DNA from: Eurosta solidaginis | Taxonomy: Eukaryota; Arthropoda; Insecta; Diptera; Tephritidae | Direction: 5' to 3' | Assembly (NCBI RefSeq): GCF_040869045.1 | Contig: NC_090319.1 | Span: 305,214,998-305,278,997 of the forward strand | DNA: 64,000 nucleotides | Shown: positions 1-11,322 of the stretch, piece by piece | Layout of the letters: every line of letters begins with the position of its first letter | How positions within the stretch are numbered: the stretch's first letter is position 1 | Position numbers and translations under genes: made by a program | The notes under the pieces: generated by a model | Databases searched by the model: none | Told to the model about the DNA's origin: nothing | What the model saw: the letters and a program-made list of their open reading frames with translations, nothing else

Positions 1-479
1 TAACGAATTCTGGAGCTTTCTGATTATTATGCAACCTTCTGCAAACGTTCGAATCGCTAAACTGTTGACTAAATCACTATAGTATTGCAAACTGGTCTTT
101 ATTTAGATAACTTTGGGAGTAGTACTTCACAATTATACTTCACAACCAATAGCGTGTTTAAGTTAAAACTGATTAGTTATTACTCAGCTTGCGCTGCTTT
201 TATACTCTCTGTTGCTTCGCCCGCATATTTCTCCAAAGGTCTACACGATTCACCTTCTAGAACTCTTGCATCTCCTGCTTGGTAATTTGTTATATGCGTG
301 TATTTGTGAGTAAGAACTTCGGCTGATGATTACATCTGTGTGTGTGAGATAGCTCTTCGTCGCCTTCTACATAAGTGTTGCTAGCTTTATTGTGTACATG
401 TACATAAGAGTGGCTGCTTCATGTTTTTGGTGTTGTACTTTTATTTAGTAGCAGCTTAGTGATGCTAATATTCGTCACA
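1..479 (-). mobile_element. LTR of family A (copy A1), cut by window start
   Basis: Reverse-oriented LTR of the same family as the full element at 9094-15654. It begins with the inverted LTR end (TAACGAATT..., about two bases lost before the window) and ends with ATTCGTCACA at 479, the inverted LTR start. The next four bases are ATAT, the target duplication seen at most sister copies. The inverted polyadenylation region (CTTTATT) and a GCGCTGCTTTTATACTCT segment (inverted TATA box) are present. Whether this is a solo LTR or the end of a longer element cannot be told from this window. Confidence 0.85.
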
Positions 480-639
480 ATATCGTAAAATACATATATA
501 ACTATTTCTTTGGTTCGTGTGTTTGTGATTGAACGCCTCCTAAACAACTGCATCGATTTTGACGAACTTCTATGTGTGAGTTTCAGGAGATTTGAGGACG
601 CTTTAAATTCACAATTTGGTCCGTTCTCTTTTTTATCTT

Positions 640-930
640 TCCGAAAAGTGAATCTGGGGCCGACCTATTCTAAAAACCTATTATGGTGTGACTTCCTTGA
701 AATTTGGCACACGGGTAAAACAACCTTTCCGTTCCAGGAATCGGACTAGGGAGCAGCCTTTTCTTAAAAAAATAATAGTTGATAGTGTGAATTGCATGAA
801 ATGTGGCACAGGGGTATTGAAGACAGTTTTCTTTGCGGGAAGTGGACCAGTTGCCGAATTGTTCGAAAAACTATTATTTATGGTCTGATTTGCTTGAAAT
901 TTAATACGGGCGTTCTTCTTTTATAAGCTT
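640..930 (+). repeat. Three degenerate ~100-bp tandem units
   Basis: The phrase TGAYTTGCWTGAAATKTGGC recurs in degenerate form at about 688, 787 and 887, a spacing of 99-100 bp, each preceded by an ATTATTnATnGT-like phrase. The units are strongly diverged. The rest of 480-1189 is AT-rich with nothing else recognisable; short open frames here carry no domain. Confidence 0.5.
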
Positions 931-1189
931 AGTATTAGGGACCCTTTTTCCGGAAATTGGACTAGGTCCTAGCGATCTGAATAGTATATCTTATATATAA
1001 AAACTAATGAAAGAGCTGTTGGTAACTTTATAACTCAAGAACGTAGAAGGTTTGTAAGTGGATTTATGTTGACCAGGCTGTGTTTTCACAACATGAGAAA
1101 GAGAAAGGTGAAAGGAAGAAAAAAAGTGAGGGCATGCCTAATTACAATACTGAGGACCTCGCAGTGGTGTCCGTCCGAGCAGAAGAATA

Positions 1190-1450
1190 AGCAGGCATTT
1201 ATCCTGGCATCCTGGCTATATGGCCCATACTACGGAAGCACCACCGGTGGAGTGCAAGAGGCTAGTAAAGAAGAAAAGGCGCAAAAGGCGGTTGGTCATA
1301 GGCGTGGATGCAAATGCGCACCACAATGCGTCGGGAGGAGGAGATACGAAAAGAGACGGGAATCTCTATTTTGTTATATCCTGCAAACCAATTTGCTGCT
1401 CCAACATCTAACAATGTTCTTGATATTACATTGAGCTCTGAACGTGACAT
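1190..1450 (+). pseudogene. Non-LTR retrotransposon endonuclease fragment
   Basis: Two overlapping frames together give the core of an APE-type endonuclease of Jockey/I-like non-LTR elements: a VIGVDANAHHN motif (about 1292-1324), followed one frame over by RRESLFCYILQTNLLLQ (about 1354-1405), and by VLDITLSSE (about 1418-1444). In the family these are the Asp/Asn metal-site strand and the following helices. The two or more frame changes and the lack of the flanking half domains show a short dead remnant. No reverse transcriptase lies nearby, so it is not part of a readable element. Clade assignment is uncertain. Confidence 0.7.
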
Positions 1451-3218
1451 ATTAAGGTATTATTGGATGGTTCTTGTTAGACCAATCTTACAGAAACATG
1501 TAGAAGCAAAACTAGGACAACCCAAAAAGGTTGCCAATGTGGAGGAACTGGAGGAACATATACAAAATTATAAGTATGTACACTAAAACTTTTTTAATTT
1601 GACAAAACAAAAAAATAATTCAAATGTTTGAAGAATTTTGATGGTCCGCTTCATTTTGAATTAAAATTTTTCTCAGTGCTACAATCATGGTATAAAAAAG
1701 AAGGTAGTTCCACTCAAATTTTTTTGACGTATTTGGGGATTTTTGAAGTTTCATAATGTTTGTTGTTTTGCTAGAAGCGTTGCCATACCGTTACTGTTTA
1801 AGACGAAATTGTGGTTTTTCGGAATGGAAATTTCCTTCAGGATGAAAGCGCAATGGTCATCTGAAACAATAATAATATGCTTTAGCACTATTTATGTTCA
1901 TACATATCGATTAGGAATACAGTAAAACATGCAATTTTATTGAAAAATAGTGGGTAATGACTCACACATTGGTTAATGACTCATATCTTTATGGCCCCTA
2001 GACAGAAAAAAATATACACAAAAAATCCTGTTGTTCTAGCATAGCCCTATTATCATGCCTCTACAGTTGGATATTTCTCAAGGCATGGTGTTTAATTTGT
2101 TACGTTTGTGAAACGCCACATCCATGTCAATGCTAAAAGGGCACAGAATGTGTATAGGCGGGGCTTGCCCCAAGGTGACCCCTGGTACAACGGGCAAACG
2201 AACTCTCATAACTAGTGGCTAACCTGAAGAGATACAGGGCAATGTTCCCCTCCTCAAGGGCTACGCTTGAATTGTACAATAAATAAAAAATGTGGACTTG
2301 TAGCCAATCTATGACCATTCCATTTCAAAAAATTGCGTTAAGTATGCTAAACCTTTAGAAACTGCGGTGTCGGTTTATAAAGACCTCCATTGGGCAATCG
2401 ATTGACAAAGGTGTATGTTTGGTCAACATGTTCTGAGCAAACGTACGGGCACTTAAGAAGGCTATATTCCCTTGCTTTGTATACTTCGATCCATGTTTCT
2501 TCCACCAAAGCAATTTTCGGGATCTCGAAAAACTTATTAAAAACCTTCTTTTCTAGGCTGATATTTCGTGTTAAAATGTTTCCAACGCGTGCGGCTCATT
2601 TTTTTTCTTGTTTATTTAAAATAACTATGAAAGTAATTTAGTCGTATCCATTAATATGAAATCCATCAAAATTAGAAAAATTCGTAACAGTTTTCAATCT
2701 GGTAGCTTGTTTTTGGGGAAATTGTCATCGTCCACGCAAAAGTCAAGTGGCTAACGTCACACTAAATGGAACTACCTCCATTTTTTGTATCGTGGCTACA
2801 ATATTTTTAAAAAATGTTTGTCAATGTTAGTGTAAATTTGAATATCATATCGAAGTGCCTTGGCCTCATATGGAAGTGCTTTTTCTTTGCACTTTCATAT
2901 GAAATTTAGGCACTTGCATATGAATCGAATTTACATATACATAAGTGATGGCATATGGGAGTGCTATAAAATTTTTTTTATATTCAAAGGGTGTATTTGT
3001 ATCTATGCCTATTCTTCAGGGTAAAACAAAAACAAAAGTGCTATAAGTGTATAGGGGTTGAGCAGCTCTGTTAATAACCTTTGCAAAAACGCAATACAGT
3101 TTGTGAATATCAATTCGATTTGCAGCAACATGATCGTATTTATCAAATATTATGTCTACCGAGCAAACCTCTTGTGATTGAATTATGATCACCTTCTAAA
3201 TTTTTTTCTTCCGCATAG
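1451..3218. other. Non-coding, intronic; nothing recognised
   Basis: AT-rich sequence upstream of the first recognised host exon, presumed intron of the same gene. At 2845-2965 there are several CATATG-containing near-palindromes, probably the edge of an old repeat. I searched for an upstream exon of the Attractin-like gene and did not find one. Confidence 0.4.
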
Positions 3219-3305
3219 GTTATAGTGGAAATCGAAAACAGAGATAACATTGATTTAAAACATACTATGGAGGGTGTAACGCAGTTGACCAAAAAACGCA
3301 AAAAG
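3219..3305 (+). CDS. dsd: Distracted/Attractin-like protein, third-last exon
   Basis: Internal exon of 29 codons starting and ending in phase 0. It follows a good acceptor (TTTTTTTCTTCCGCATAG) and ends at AAAAAG|GTAGGT. It encodes VIVEIENRDNIDLK and then a lysine/arginine-rich end (TKKRKK). It lies 141 bp before the next exon. The cytoplasmic tail of Attractin-family proteins just before the PIALEPC block also has a V-x-V-x-x-E segment, which fits, but this exon alone would not identify the gene. The assignment rests on its splice phase and position. The preceding exon is outside the window or hidden. Confidence 0.7.
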
Positions 3306-3446
3306 GTAGGTAGTCTTATAAACAGCTGCTGTAATACACAATGTCAACCTAACGACAATTAAAGACTATCAATAACCCTTGATAGTAGGCATATCGATGC
3401 CTAGATAATAAACTAATAAATTCTTTTTTTTCCGATATCGTTTTAG

Positions 3447-3528
3447 GACTGCCCTAGTCCCATAGCATTGGAGCCTTGTAGTGGCAATCGAGCAGCAGTT
3501 TTATCACTTTTAGTTCGTTTGCCAACAG
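3447..3528 (+). CDS. dsd: Distracted/Attractin-like protein, second-last exon
   Basis: Exon of 82 bases: 27 codons plus one base. Acceptor ATATCGTTTTAG, donor ACAG|GTATGT. It encodes DCPSPIALEPCSGNRAAVLS and then LLVRLPT. The PIALEPC-GN+AAVLS-VRLP block is, as I know the family, the strongly conserved membrane-distal part of the cytoplasmic tail of Attractin (vertebrates) and Distracted (Drosophila), large type I membrane proteins with CUB, kelch, PSI and EGF-type ectodomains. The single leftover G (phase 1) is completed by the GT that opens the exon at 18668, giving an uninterrupted frame. Confidence 0.88.
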
Positions 3529-4223
3529 GTATGTTAGATGTTTTAATATATGTATATGGAAAATAGGGTATATATTGAAAACTGGGTAAATACCAAAATC
3601 TTTACCCAAAAGAAGGGTAAAAATTATGTTTTTGAAAATATTTGCGGTCATTATGGCAGGGAAACTTTTAACGTACGTTATAGTCAACGTACGTTACTTC
3701 AAAACGACACAAAAGTCGAAAGTATTTCGGTCTTAAGTCTGGCAATGTGCCAGAGGTTATTTTAGAGGTTATGTTAAAATTTGAATATCAAAGTTCAACA
3801 AGATTATGTCTTTGCTTAAAGAAACATTTTTCGCTTTTTCTGGTCCATTTATATAAAGGAAGTACTTAAAAAATTTTTATCTTCTTTTCATTTTTGTTCT
3901 TTCTTAGGTTTTTCTTTATTTATTCTTTATTCCGGATAAAAAACAAATTATTTCCGGGATAAAAAGCCATTTTGATAACAAAATATATGTAAACCCAATT
4001 CCATGGTGGAATAACCAAGTGAAGTAAGCCGTCAATTGTCTTGCTCTAATTTCTTCTTTGTTCTGTCATTCGGCTATCTGAAAATCTTTCACCAATGTTG
4101 TCCCCGAAAAAGTGTTGCCACTTCTAGATTTTTTTCACATAAACTATTGGGTGAATATCGATGGACCTTTACTGGATTTAAAAACAGTGATTCATCTTTG
4201 TTATGTTTCCCTTATATATGTAT

Positions 4224-4677
4224 TAGACTGGGTCGATTTATTAACCGATATCGCGCCATCGATTTTTCGATAGGATTTGGGCTCAGGAAAAAAAAGTTCC
4301 ACTACGCATAGCCAAAAAAATAATTTTCGAGCCTGCGAAATTTCATTTTTTTGACTTTTTTCGACTTTGATTTTTAAGGTTTTTTTCATGGCCTACTATA
4401 AAAATTTTCATTTGATTGTAATATTTTCATGTACATATACCCTGTCCGACCCAAAAATGTCCGCTAAAAACGTTGGCGATAACAGTTTTTTGAAGGTCAT
4501 GAAAAAAGCCTTAAAAGTCAAATTCGAAAATAGTCAAAAAAATAAATTTTTGCAGGCTCGAAAATTACTTTTTTGGGTATGCGTAGTGGAACTTTTTTTT
4601 TCCTGAGCCCAAATCCTATCGAAAAATTGATGGCGCGATATCGGTTAACTTTGGTCCATACAAATCGACCCACCCTA
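4224..4677. mobile_element. hAT-type MITE, copy 1
   Basis: 454 bp with long inverted arms. The left arm (TAGACTGGGTCGATTTATTA...) is repeated inverted at the right end (...AAATCGACCCACCCTA), sharing a GCGCGATATCGGTTAA core and a CCTGAGCCCAAATCCTATCG segment, roughly 110 bp of arm. It is flanked by a perfect 8-bp duplication, ATATGTAT (4216-4223 and 4678-4685). The unoccupied counterpart in the reverse TIR element at about 21420-21440 shows a single copy of this site. The T-A-G-G-G start (seen in copy 2) and the nTnnnnAn duplication match hAT elements as generally described. Confidence 0.85.
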
Positions 4678-4726
4678 ATATGTATGTTTAATTTGTCCCC
4701 CAAAAAAGTTGAAACAGGTCTTTGTT

Positions 4727-4930
4727 TTATTTAATAATTTCTGAAAAATTTAAACGTGACATCAGGACGGACAAGGCGAGAGCTGTTTCGATTATACCTT
4801 GTAAATCTCTTTCTCTAAAGCCATTTCTCCCGGGAGTGAGATTTGAACCCGCACTCCTACGATGGTTGAAGTGTTACAAACGCATTCAGCCACGTCATGC
4901 CTTAGTTGTTGTAAACTTTATCCCAATTGC
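4727..4930 (-). mobile_element. tRNA-derived SINE, family 2, copy 1
   Basis: On the minus strand a polymerase III A box-like GTGGCTGAATGCG (about 4886-4898) is followed by a B box-like GGGTTCAAATCTC (about 4842-4854), then a tail ending CCTGATGTCACG. A 7-bp direct repeat CTTTGTT flanks it (4720-4726 and 4931-4937). The reverse copy of the host TIR element has a single copy of that site, so the insertion edges are well supported. The + strand relative at 6147-6335 shares the whole layout. Confidence 0.75.
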
Positions 4931-5511
4931 CTTTGTTAAAACAAACTATTTGTATTCACGTCATATCCAACCAAGGATTTTCCCCTGTGCAACGCTACTG
5001 AATACTTTCGAGAAATGTTTTTGTCATTCCTACAACGAGAACATCAAACTGTTGTATTATATAATATTGCGATCACTTCCAAATGCGACTGTAAAAATTT
5101 TCATCGAAACGTAAACCCATTTAAGTGCCGCAAAAAGCGAGTAAAGTTCAACTAAATAACGAATAACACCTCTACCTTTTATGTCCGGTTTTTCAATGAA
5201 AGTTTCAACTGCAGTTTAAGGTAAGGTTAGTTTACTTTGGCAGCTTCAATTGAATTATACTGCTTATCACAGTTTAAGTAGTCAAATTGATTTTTTAATT
5301 TTTATTCGATGCTAAAAGTAATGTAAACTTGCACTGGCCATGTATATCCCCTTTTGCATTGGCGCTTGGTGGCGCTGAAAAAAAAAACAGTTTCTGTAAT
5401 GGCTTTCTTAGCAAGGTATTTATTTTGTACTACACTACTTCTATTACATCTTCTGGCTTTTTTATTTACTTCACCTAGCGATTCCACCATTCAATCCCCG
5501 CTAAATAATAC

Positions 5512-6007
5512 TGTAACGAATTTAGGGCAATTCCGCTTATTTGAAACCTTCTGCTAACGTTCGAATCGCTAAACTGTTGAATAAATCACTCCAATATTCT
5601 GTATTGCAAAATGGTCTTTATTAGACTACGTTGGGAGTAGTACAACTATACTTCACAATTATACTTCACTTCGCAACTGATAGCGTGTTTAAATCAAACG
5701 GATTAGTTACTACTCAGCTTGCGCTGCTTTTATACTCTCTGTTGCTTCGTCCGCATATTTCTCCAAAGGTCTAAACGTTTCACTTTCTAGAACTCTTGTA
5801 TCTCCTGCTTGGTAATTAGTTATATGTGTGTGTATGTGTGAGTAACTACTTCGGCTGATGACTACATCTGTATGTGTGAGATAGCTCTTCGTCGCCTTCT
5901 ACATAAGTGTTGCTAGCTTTAATGTGTACACGTACATAAGGCTGCTTCATGTTTTTGTTGTTGCGTGATTATTCACTAACAGCTTAGTGATGCTAATATT
6001 AGTCACA
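5512..6007 (-). mobile_element. Solo LTR of family A (copy A2)
   Basis: 496-bp reverse LTR, TGTAACGAAT ... ATTAGTCACA, flanked by a perfect 4-bp duplication ATAC (5508-5511 and 6008-6011). Single LTR with intact duplication, so it arose by recombination between the two LTRs of a former full element. It sits 16 bp outside the right end of the TIR element P1. Confidence 0.92.
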
Positions 6008-6146
6008 ATACAAATAGTTCCGTTTGTTAATTCTTTGTGTTTCTACAATTAGAACAAAGCAAACCGATAACAAAAAAGCATAGCTTTGGTACAAGCTACT
6101 ATACAAACTATGACTGTCCAAAGAATAAACTTTTAAAAAATAAGCC

Positions 6147-6335
6147 AATAGGCAAAAGTTGAACAACAACAAAGGCATGACTTTGCTGAATGTGTTTGTC
6201 AACAATTGAACCATCGCAAGAGTGTGGGTTCGAATCCTACTCCCTGGAGAAAAGGCTTTGTAGTGATTTACAAGGTATGATCGGAGTAGCTGTCGCCTTA
6301 CTCGTCCTGATGTCACACTGAAAGAAAAATATTAG
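6147..6335 (+). mobile_element. tRNA-derived SINE, family 2, copy 2
   Basis: Head AACAACAACAAAGGCATGAC, degenerate A-box region, a perfect B box GGTTCGAATCC (about 6226-6236), then a CTTTGTAGTGATTTACAAGG body and CCTGATGTCACAC end, matching the minus-strand copy at 4727-4930. The left and right edges are approximate because I could not find a clear target duplication. Confidence 0.65.
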
Positions 6336-9093
6336 TAAAATCAACCAACGGGTCAATTCAATCGAAATTTCTGTCAATTTGTATCCATCACAACAAGATG
6401 ATGAATCAACTACGCACAAATCCTTGATTCGGAATTGACCGTTTTAGTAGTCAAATGAACAAAAAAAGTTGTTGCGACAGCTTTGTACGAAAGTGCGTGT
6501 GTTGCCATATACATACATTCGTAAATATGTGAATACATAAATACGCATGCTTGCTACATATACATACATATGTACGCACTTACTAACCGAACTTCAATTG
6601 GGCGTACATCAAATATGCTGGCACACATTAAACGTTATACACTTTATTATTTTGTTTTATTAAAAGCACTTTCACCAAATTTTATATTTTATGATTTATT
6701 TAATTTACAGTTTTGAACTTCGCTCTGCAAATAGAAATGAAAATAGTAGTCACAAAACTGATTCTCAATTCTTGCAGTTGCAGCTCAGCTCATTCTCAAT
6801 TTCTTTTCTCGCATGTAGATGCCACACTTGATTGTTTCGAACAAAACTTGTAGTATAAATGTTTGACATAACATTTTAAATAGCGAACTTGTAATAGAAA
6901 AGTAAAAAATCAAATCGCAGGAAGGTAATTCACCACTGGAGTAACTTTACATGTAATTCGGCAAGTTTAATTTTCGTAACACTTTAAGTTGAAACGATTC
7001 CAAAACAACTCAAATTTTTATGTTGTCGGAAACATCAACACAAAAAAGGATGTCTTTTATTATCTTATTACATTCGTTCGCGTGATTGAAAATTCGTAAA
7101 AACTTGAACAAAATGTTACTAGTTATAGAAAAATCCTGTTCGTTAATACAAAACTTTTGCAACAAGAGGGCGCAATTTTGCATTTCGATTGGAGGAGAAG
7201 TTGCAAAATTGTACCCGATAAATAGGTGTCCTCATAATTTTTTGCACAGTAAACTCAAAAAAAGGTTTTTCGTTTTGTATTGATAACTGAAAAACTAGTT
7301 TTTTGTTGTTTTCCCATTTTGTGTGTTTTTTCGATTTGGTGGTTTTCTTATTTTGGTGTTTTTTTTTAACAAAGTGGCACCATCGTCATAAGTACAAAGT
7401 AGATAGCGCAGTGGGCGTAAAATTCTCTTTGAAATTTGCTCATGTATTGACTGTTGATCGCTGTTGAAATTACCAGTGAGATCAGTTGTGTTAACAGAAA
7501 AATCAGTTAGATTGATTAGGAATCTGTCAATTTTACATAACTTTGTTAACTTAAGAGCGACAATTAGTATTCTGTTGAAATGACTAAACTAATTTGTTCG
7601 CTTGACAAAGAACTCGGTCGAATTAACCATAATTCGATCAATTTCACCGAATCTCCGTTAAGTCAAGAACAACAGAACCGATTTGTTGATTTTACTAGCA
7701 CCATTTCTTTCAGAGCATGTTGTATAAATTTTCCAAAATTTTTAAATAAACTAATTACATAACGTTTTCGAAAAATTGGAAAAGTTTTTAAAATTCTAAT
7801 TATTAATTTGATAGTCTTCATGAAGGCTTTTTGAAAACGTTTTTAAAATTTAATTACTTAGTTTGCGTTATATATTAAAGTTTTTATTAAATGTTCGAAT
7901 ATAAAAACGCAAAATAAGGCTCACTTGCAGAACGACAACTTATTTTTCTACCCCGAGCATGATGCAATAAACCAAACGGAATTCAATATTACAAAATGGA
8001 ATAGCATTTGTAAATACTCGCCCTCATACATTAAAGTGTTGCTTCTTGACTTCAGCAATGCAGATTTTTTTTAAGTATCATAAAAAATACTACATTCATG
8101 CCTTCCTGAAAGATGAAGTAACTTGCACGAAAATAACACCTGCTGTCTCTATTTTCTTTTTTCGACGATCATTATTGTCTTTTTGTACATGAAATAAGGC
8201 CGGTTGGCATTATTGAAATTTTTTGGTGTTAATTCGGAGGGCATTATTTCACTGCATCAGAATTACGAAGCTCCATAGCGAAAATGAAAACGTTTTGGTC
8301 AACGGAACGGAATGCCTGGATCTTCAGGGTATCACATTGTAGACAACTAAAGAATATGGAAACAGACCAAGGACGCGTCGTTACGTTAAGTTTCACCACA
8401 ATCCAGAAATTTCAATAGTTCCGTTGAAAAACTTACGAATGTTATTGTTAAAACGATGGGTTAAATATTACAAGGTAAAAGCAGTGCGAGCCGAAATGAC
8501 GTTTAAAAAAATGTTTAAATTATTACTGCTCTCACATTTTTATTTTGGTTTTGTTTTCATAACAGAAATATAACAAACTGTATATATTTGGTAATTCTAT
8601 ACGACAGCGTGCCACTCTTAATACACGTCCAAAAATTCAAGAGGGGTTACAAAAGACGCGTTTTGGATCCAGGATTTCGAATCCGAAAGCGAAGGTAAAA
8701 AATGTTGGGTTTGTCAAGAGATATTTGCAAAAGAAATTTGAAAATTTTCATGTGGTTGTTGTAATTCTAATGATTTTGTGGTACCCACAAAAAAAATTGT
8801 GAACATAAGTGTTTTGCGCGGATATAGTTTTGGTCTCCAAACTGTTGTTGGAACCACCCAAGGTAATTTTTTATAAGCGCGTCCAAAGACCGCCAATGCA
8901 GAAAGGTGTTCTGCGCAAAAATACTATGGATCCCACCCTCGGTTTCGGAGTACTCCGGGGTAATTTTTCGGTTTGTCGTTAATATCTTTTGAACAATCTA
9001 AAAATTTTATTTTCCGCCTTTGGATTATTTTTGTCGAGGTCAATACGACTCTTTTGAAATCTCTTTCGGTATTTTGCGTTCTAACAGTAATAT
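6336..9093. other. Intronic, AT-rich; one coding-like stretch
   Basis: No recognisable element. From about 7937 to 8074 one frame is open for 46 codons, begins right after TTGCAG and ends TAA, with a protein-like composition (NDNLFFYPEHDAIN, then WNSICKYSPSYIKVLLLDF). It has no ATG and I do not recognise it. It may be a decayed element gene. Confidence 0.3.
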
Positions 9094-9822
9094 TGTCACG
9101 GATATTAGCATCACTAAGCTATACCATCACTAAGGCCATGCTAAGCGATATTTACGTCAATAATCAAATCATGTATACACACATATAAGGCAGCCGAGAG
9201 ATGTCACACACAGATGCATTTACTTATACGCCTATGTGTGCGCGAGAGACTGTAAACTACAAACATTCACATCAATAATTCAATCATTATATATCTACAT
9301 AAACGAAACAATAACTGCGTCTACATATATGTACCATGTACGTATACGAGCAGCGGAGAGTCAAATGCACTAACACATGCATATATCTGAGAAGTTTGAG
9401 AACTACTGGACTAGTAGCTTCTGGAAGCGCCTAAAAGATGTATAAAATTGTACAATTTTAGTTATAGCTGAGAAGTTTGAGAGCTCATGGACAATGCTAG
9501 TAGATTCTAGAAAAATGCGAACGAGGAAACCAAAGAGTATAAAAGGCGACAGATGTAGAGGCCCTGTAATTCAGTTTGAGTTGAGCTATCAATCAGTTAG
9601 TGATTAAGCACGCGATCTGGCGGCCAATAGTAGAGTTTCATTTGAGTTATGAATCAGTTTGGTTATTAAGCCAGCGAGTAGCAAAGTATAAGTGTTATTG
9701 TGAAGTACTTTAATAAAGGCCATTTTTCCATTATTCAAAATTGGAGTTATTTATTCAACAGTTTAGTGATTCGAACTTAGCAGAGGATTGCAAATAAGAG
9801 GATTTGCAGTAAATTCGTTACA
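9094..9822 (+). repeat. 5' LTR of the Gypsy element
   Basis: TGTCACGGAT ... CGTTACA, exactly the length of the 3' LTR. Contains a TATA box and initiator-like site and an AATAAA signal at 9712-9717. It differs from the 3' LTR at eight positions, among them single changes in the ACACATATAAGG region and at the GAACGAGGAAACC segment. Confidence 0.95.
9538..9576 (+). promoter_or_regulatory. LTR core promoter (TATA and Inr)
   Basis: TATAAAA at 9538-9544 and TCAGTTT at 9571-9577, about 33 bp apart, which is the usual spacing for a TATA box and an arthropod initiator. The same GAG(A)GTATAAAAG phrase recurs in the solo LTRs of the family. The same pair stands 5832 bp downstream in the 3' LTR, facing into the host intron in sense. 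Confidence 0.7.
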
Positions 9823-9824
9823 AT

Positions 9825-9839
9825 TGGTGTCAGAAGAGG
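9825..9839 (+). other. Primer binding site, tRNA-Leu type
   Basis: TGGTGTCAGAAGAGG starts two bases after the 5' LTR. The first 12 bases are complementary to the 3' end of insect/vertebrate-type tRNA-Leu (...CTTCTGACACCA) as I know it. This primes minus-strand synthesis. Confidence 0.8.
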
Positions 9840-9881
9840 AATTGTTGAGTAAATTCCGAAGATTGGGAATACAACTTGGAC

Positions 9882-11322
9882 ATGGCAAAGTTCAGTGAAT
9901 TGAAGATCCAGCAACTGAAGAAGGAGTTGGAGAGCCGTGGATTGAATACAAGCGGCGTTAAACTCGAACTTCAGGCACGGCTACGAGAGGCAATGGAAGC
10001 AGAAGGAATTGATGTGGACGAGTATGTCTTTTATCCTGATGGGGACGAGACAACAACAAAAATTGAAGAGAAAAACGAAACATCGCAGACAATTACCAGC
10101 ACAGACTTGAACATGATATTGGCTGCAATAACTACTCAAACATCGACAGTAACATCCAAGATGGAAGCGCAAGAGGCACGTATAACAGAAATGTCATCAC
10201 AAATATCCACCAACATGTCATCACAACTAGAAGAACAGAAAACGTATATGTCATCACAGATGGAATCCCAAGAGACACGAATAACATCGAAGATTGAAGC
10301 ACAAGAAATTCGTATGTCAGAAATGTCGACACAGATTACATCGAAGATGGAAGCACAAGACGCACGGATATCCGAAATGTCGGCTCAAATTTCAGCACAG
10401 ATATCATCGCAGATCTCTGCTCAACTGGAAGAGCAAGAAGGACGTATTTCCTCGTAGTTGGAGGCGCAAGATACAAAAATTTTACAGTTTGAAGAAAAAA
10501 TTCGAGGCCGAGGTGGATGCTTTGAGAGGACGTATCGAGCAGTTGCAACTAAATCGCCCAGCAGTTTCAACTAGTAATCCAAAGGTAAAAACACCATCCT
10601 TTGACGGTTCTGTTCCTTTCCAGGTCTTTAAGCTACAGTTTGAGAAGACCGCAGCAGTGAACCAATGGAATGCTGAAGATAAAGTTGCAGCTCTGTTCGT
10701 GGCACTGAAAGGGCCTGCCGCGGAAATCTTACAGACCATCCCAGAGTACGAGCGGAACCACTACGAAACATTGATGAGCGCTTTAGAGAGACGTTACGGA
10801 AGCGAGCGTAGGAAACAGATATTCCAAATTGAGTTGCAAAACCGCTACCAAAAAGCAAATGAGACATTGCAGGAGTTTGCTTCAGATATTGAAAGATTGG
10901 CTCATCTTGCAAATGAGGACGCACCCGTGGAATACACTGAAAGGGTAAAAATCCAGAGCTTCATAAATGGCATACGAGATGTGGAAACGAAGCGGGCTAC
11001 ATATGCGAATCCAAAACTAACGTTTGCTGAAACGGTATCGCATGCACTGACTCAGGAAACAGCCTCACTTTTGAGTAAGCCAGCGTACAAAGCTCATCGC
11101 GTGGAAGTGGAAAAGCCAGACTGGGTAGACGCAATTTTGGAAGCATTGAAGGGTACGCAGCAGAAGAATAATGATGCAGTCAAATGCTTTAAGTGTGGAA
11201 AGCCAGGGCATATTGCGAGTTATTGCAACACCAACCCTAACAGTTCCAACAATGTGGGTGGTCGTAAACGCAGAGCAGAAGGAGATGAGCAAATCTCCAA
11301 GACAAATCAATCGTTAAACTAA
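9882..11322 (+). pseudogene. gag: gag of Gypsy element, broken
   Basis: First ATG at 9882. Residues about 4-40 (FSELKIQQLKKELESRG...) look like a SAP helix-turn-helix. Next come about 120 residues of Gln/Ser-rich heptad-like repeats (SSQ, EAQ, ARISEM), predicted coiled coil. After the break come a capsid-like region (from about 10590) and one CCHC knuckle, CFKCGKPGHIASYC, at 11185-11226, then a basic end. Role: structural polyprotein that packages element RNA. Lesions: an in-frame TAG at 10455-10457, and a one-base frame change in the six-A run at 10495-10500. The downstream frame ends TAA at 11320-11322 and overlaps the pol frame by a -1 relation, the usual arrangement for Gag-Pol synthesis. 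Confidence 0.9.

Larger units (their letters stand above)
3998..5495 (+). mobile_element. TIR DNA element (family P, copy P1), non-autonomous
   Basis: The left end reads ATGGTGGAATAACCAAGTGA and the right end is its imperfect inverted repeat (TTCACCTAGCGATTCCACCA, about 5471-5490). The whole element is matched in reverse orientation by 19824-21742: 3998-4215 pairs with about 21510-21740, 4686-5100 pairs with about 21280-21430, and 5161-5495 pairs with 19825-20165. No transposase frame is visible. It has been hit by a hAT-type MITE (4224-4677) and a SINE (4727-4930), both absent at the matching sites of the reverse copy. The superfamily is not clear to me. Confidence 0.7.

Noticed and set aside
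6226..6236. Perfect tRNA B box, possible tRNA gene
   Set aside because: No cloverleaf can be formed around it and the flanks match the SINE at 4727-4930.
9981..10548. Open frames opposite to gag
   Set aside because: Shadows of the repetitive coiled-coil coding region.
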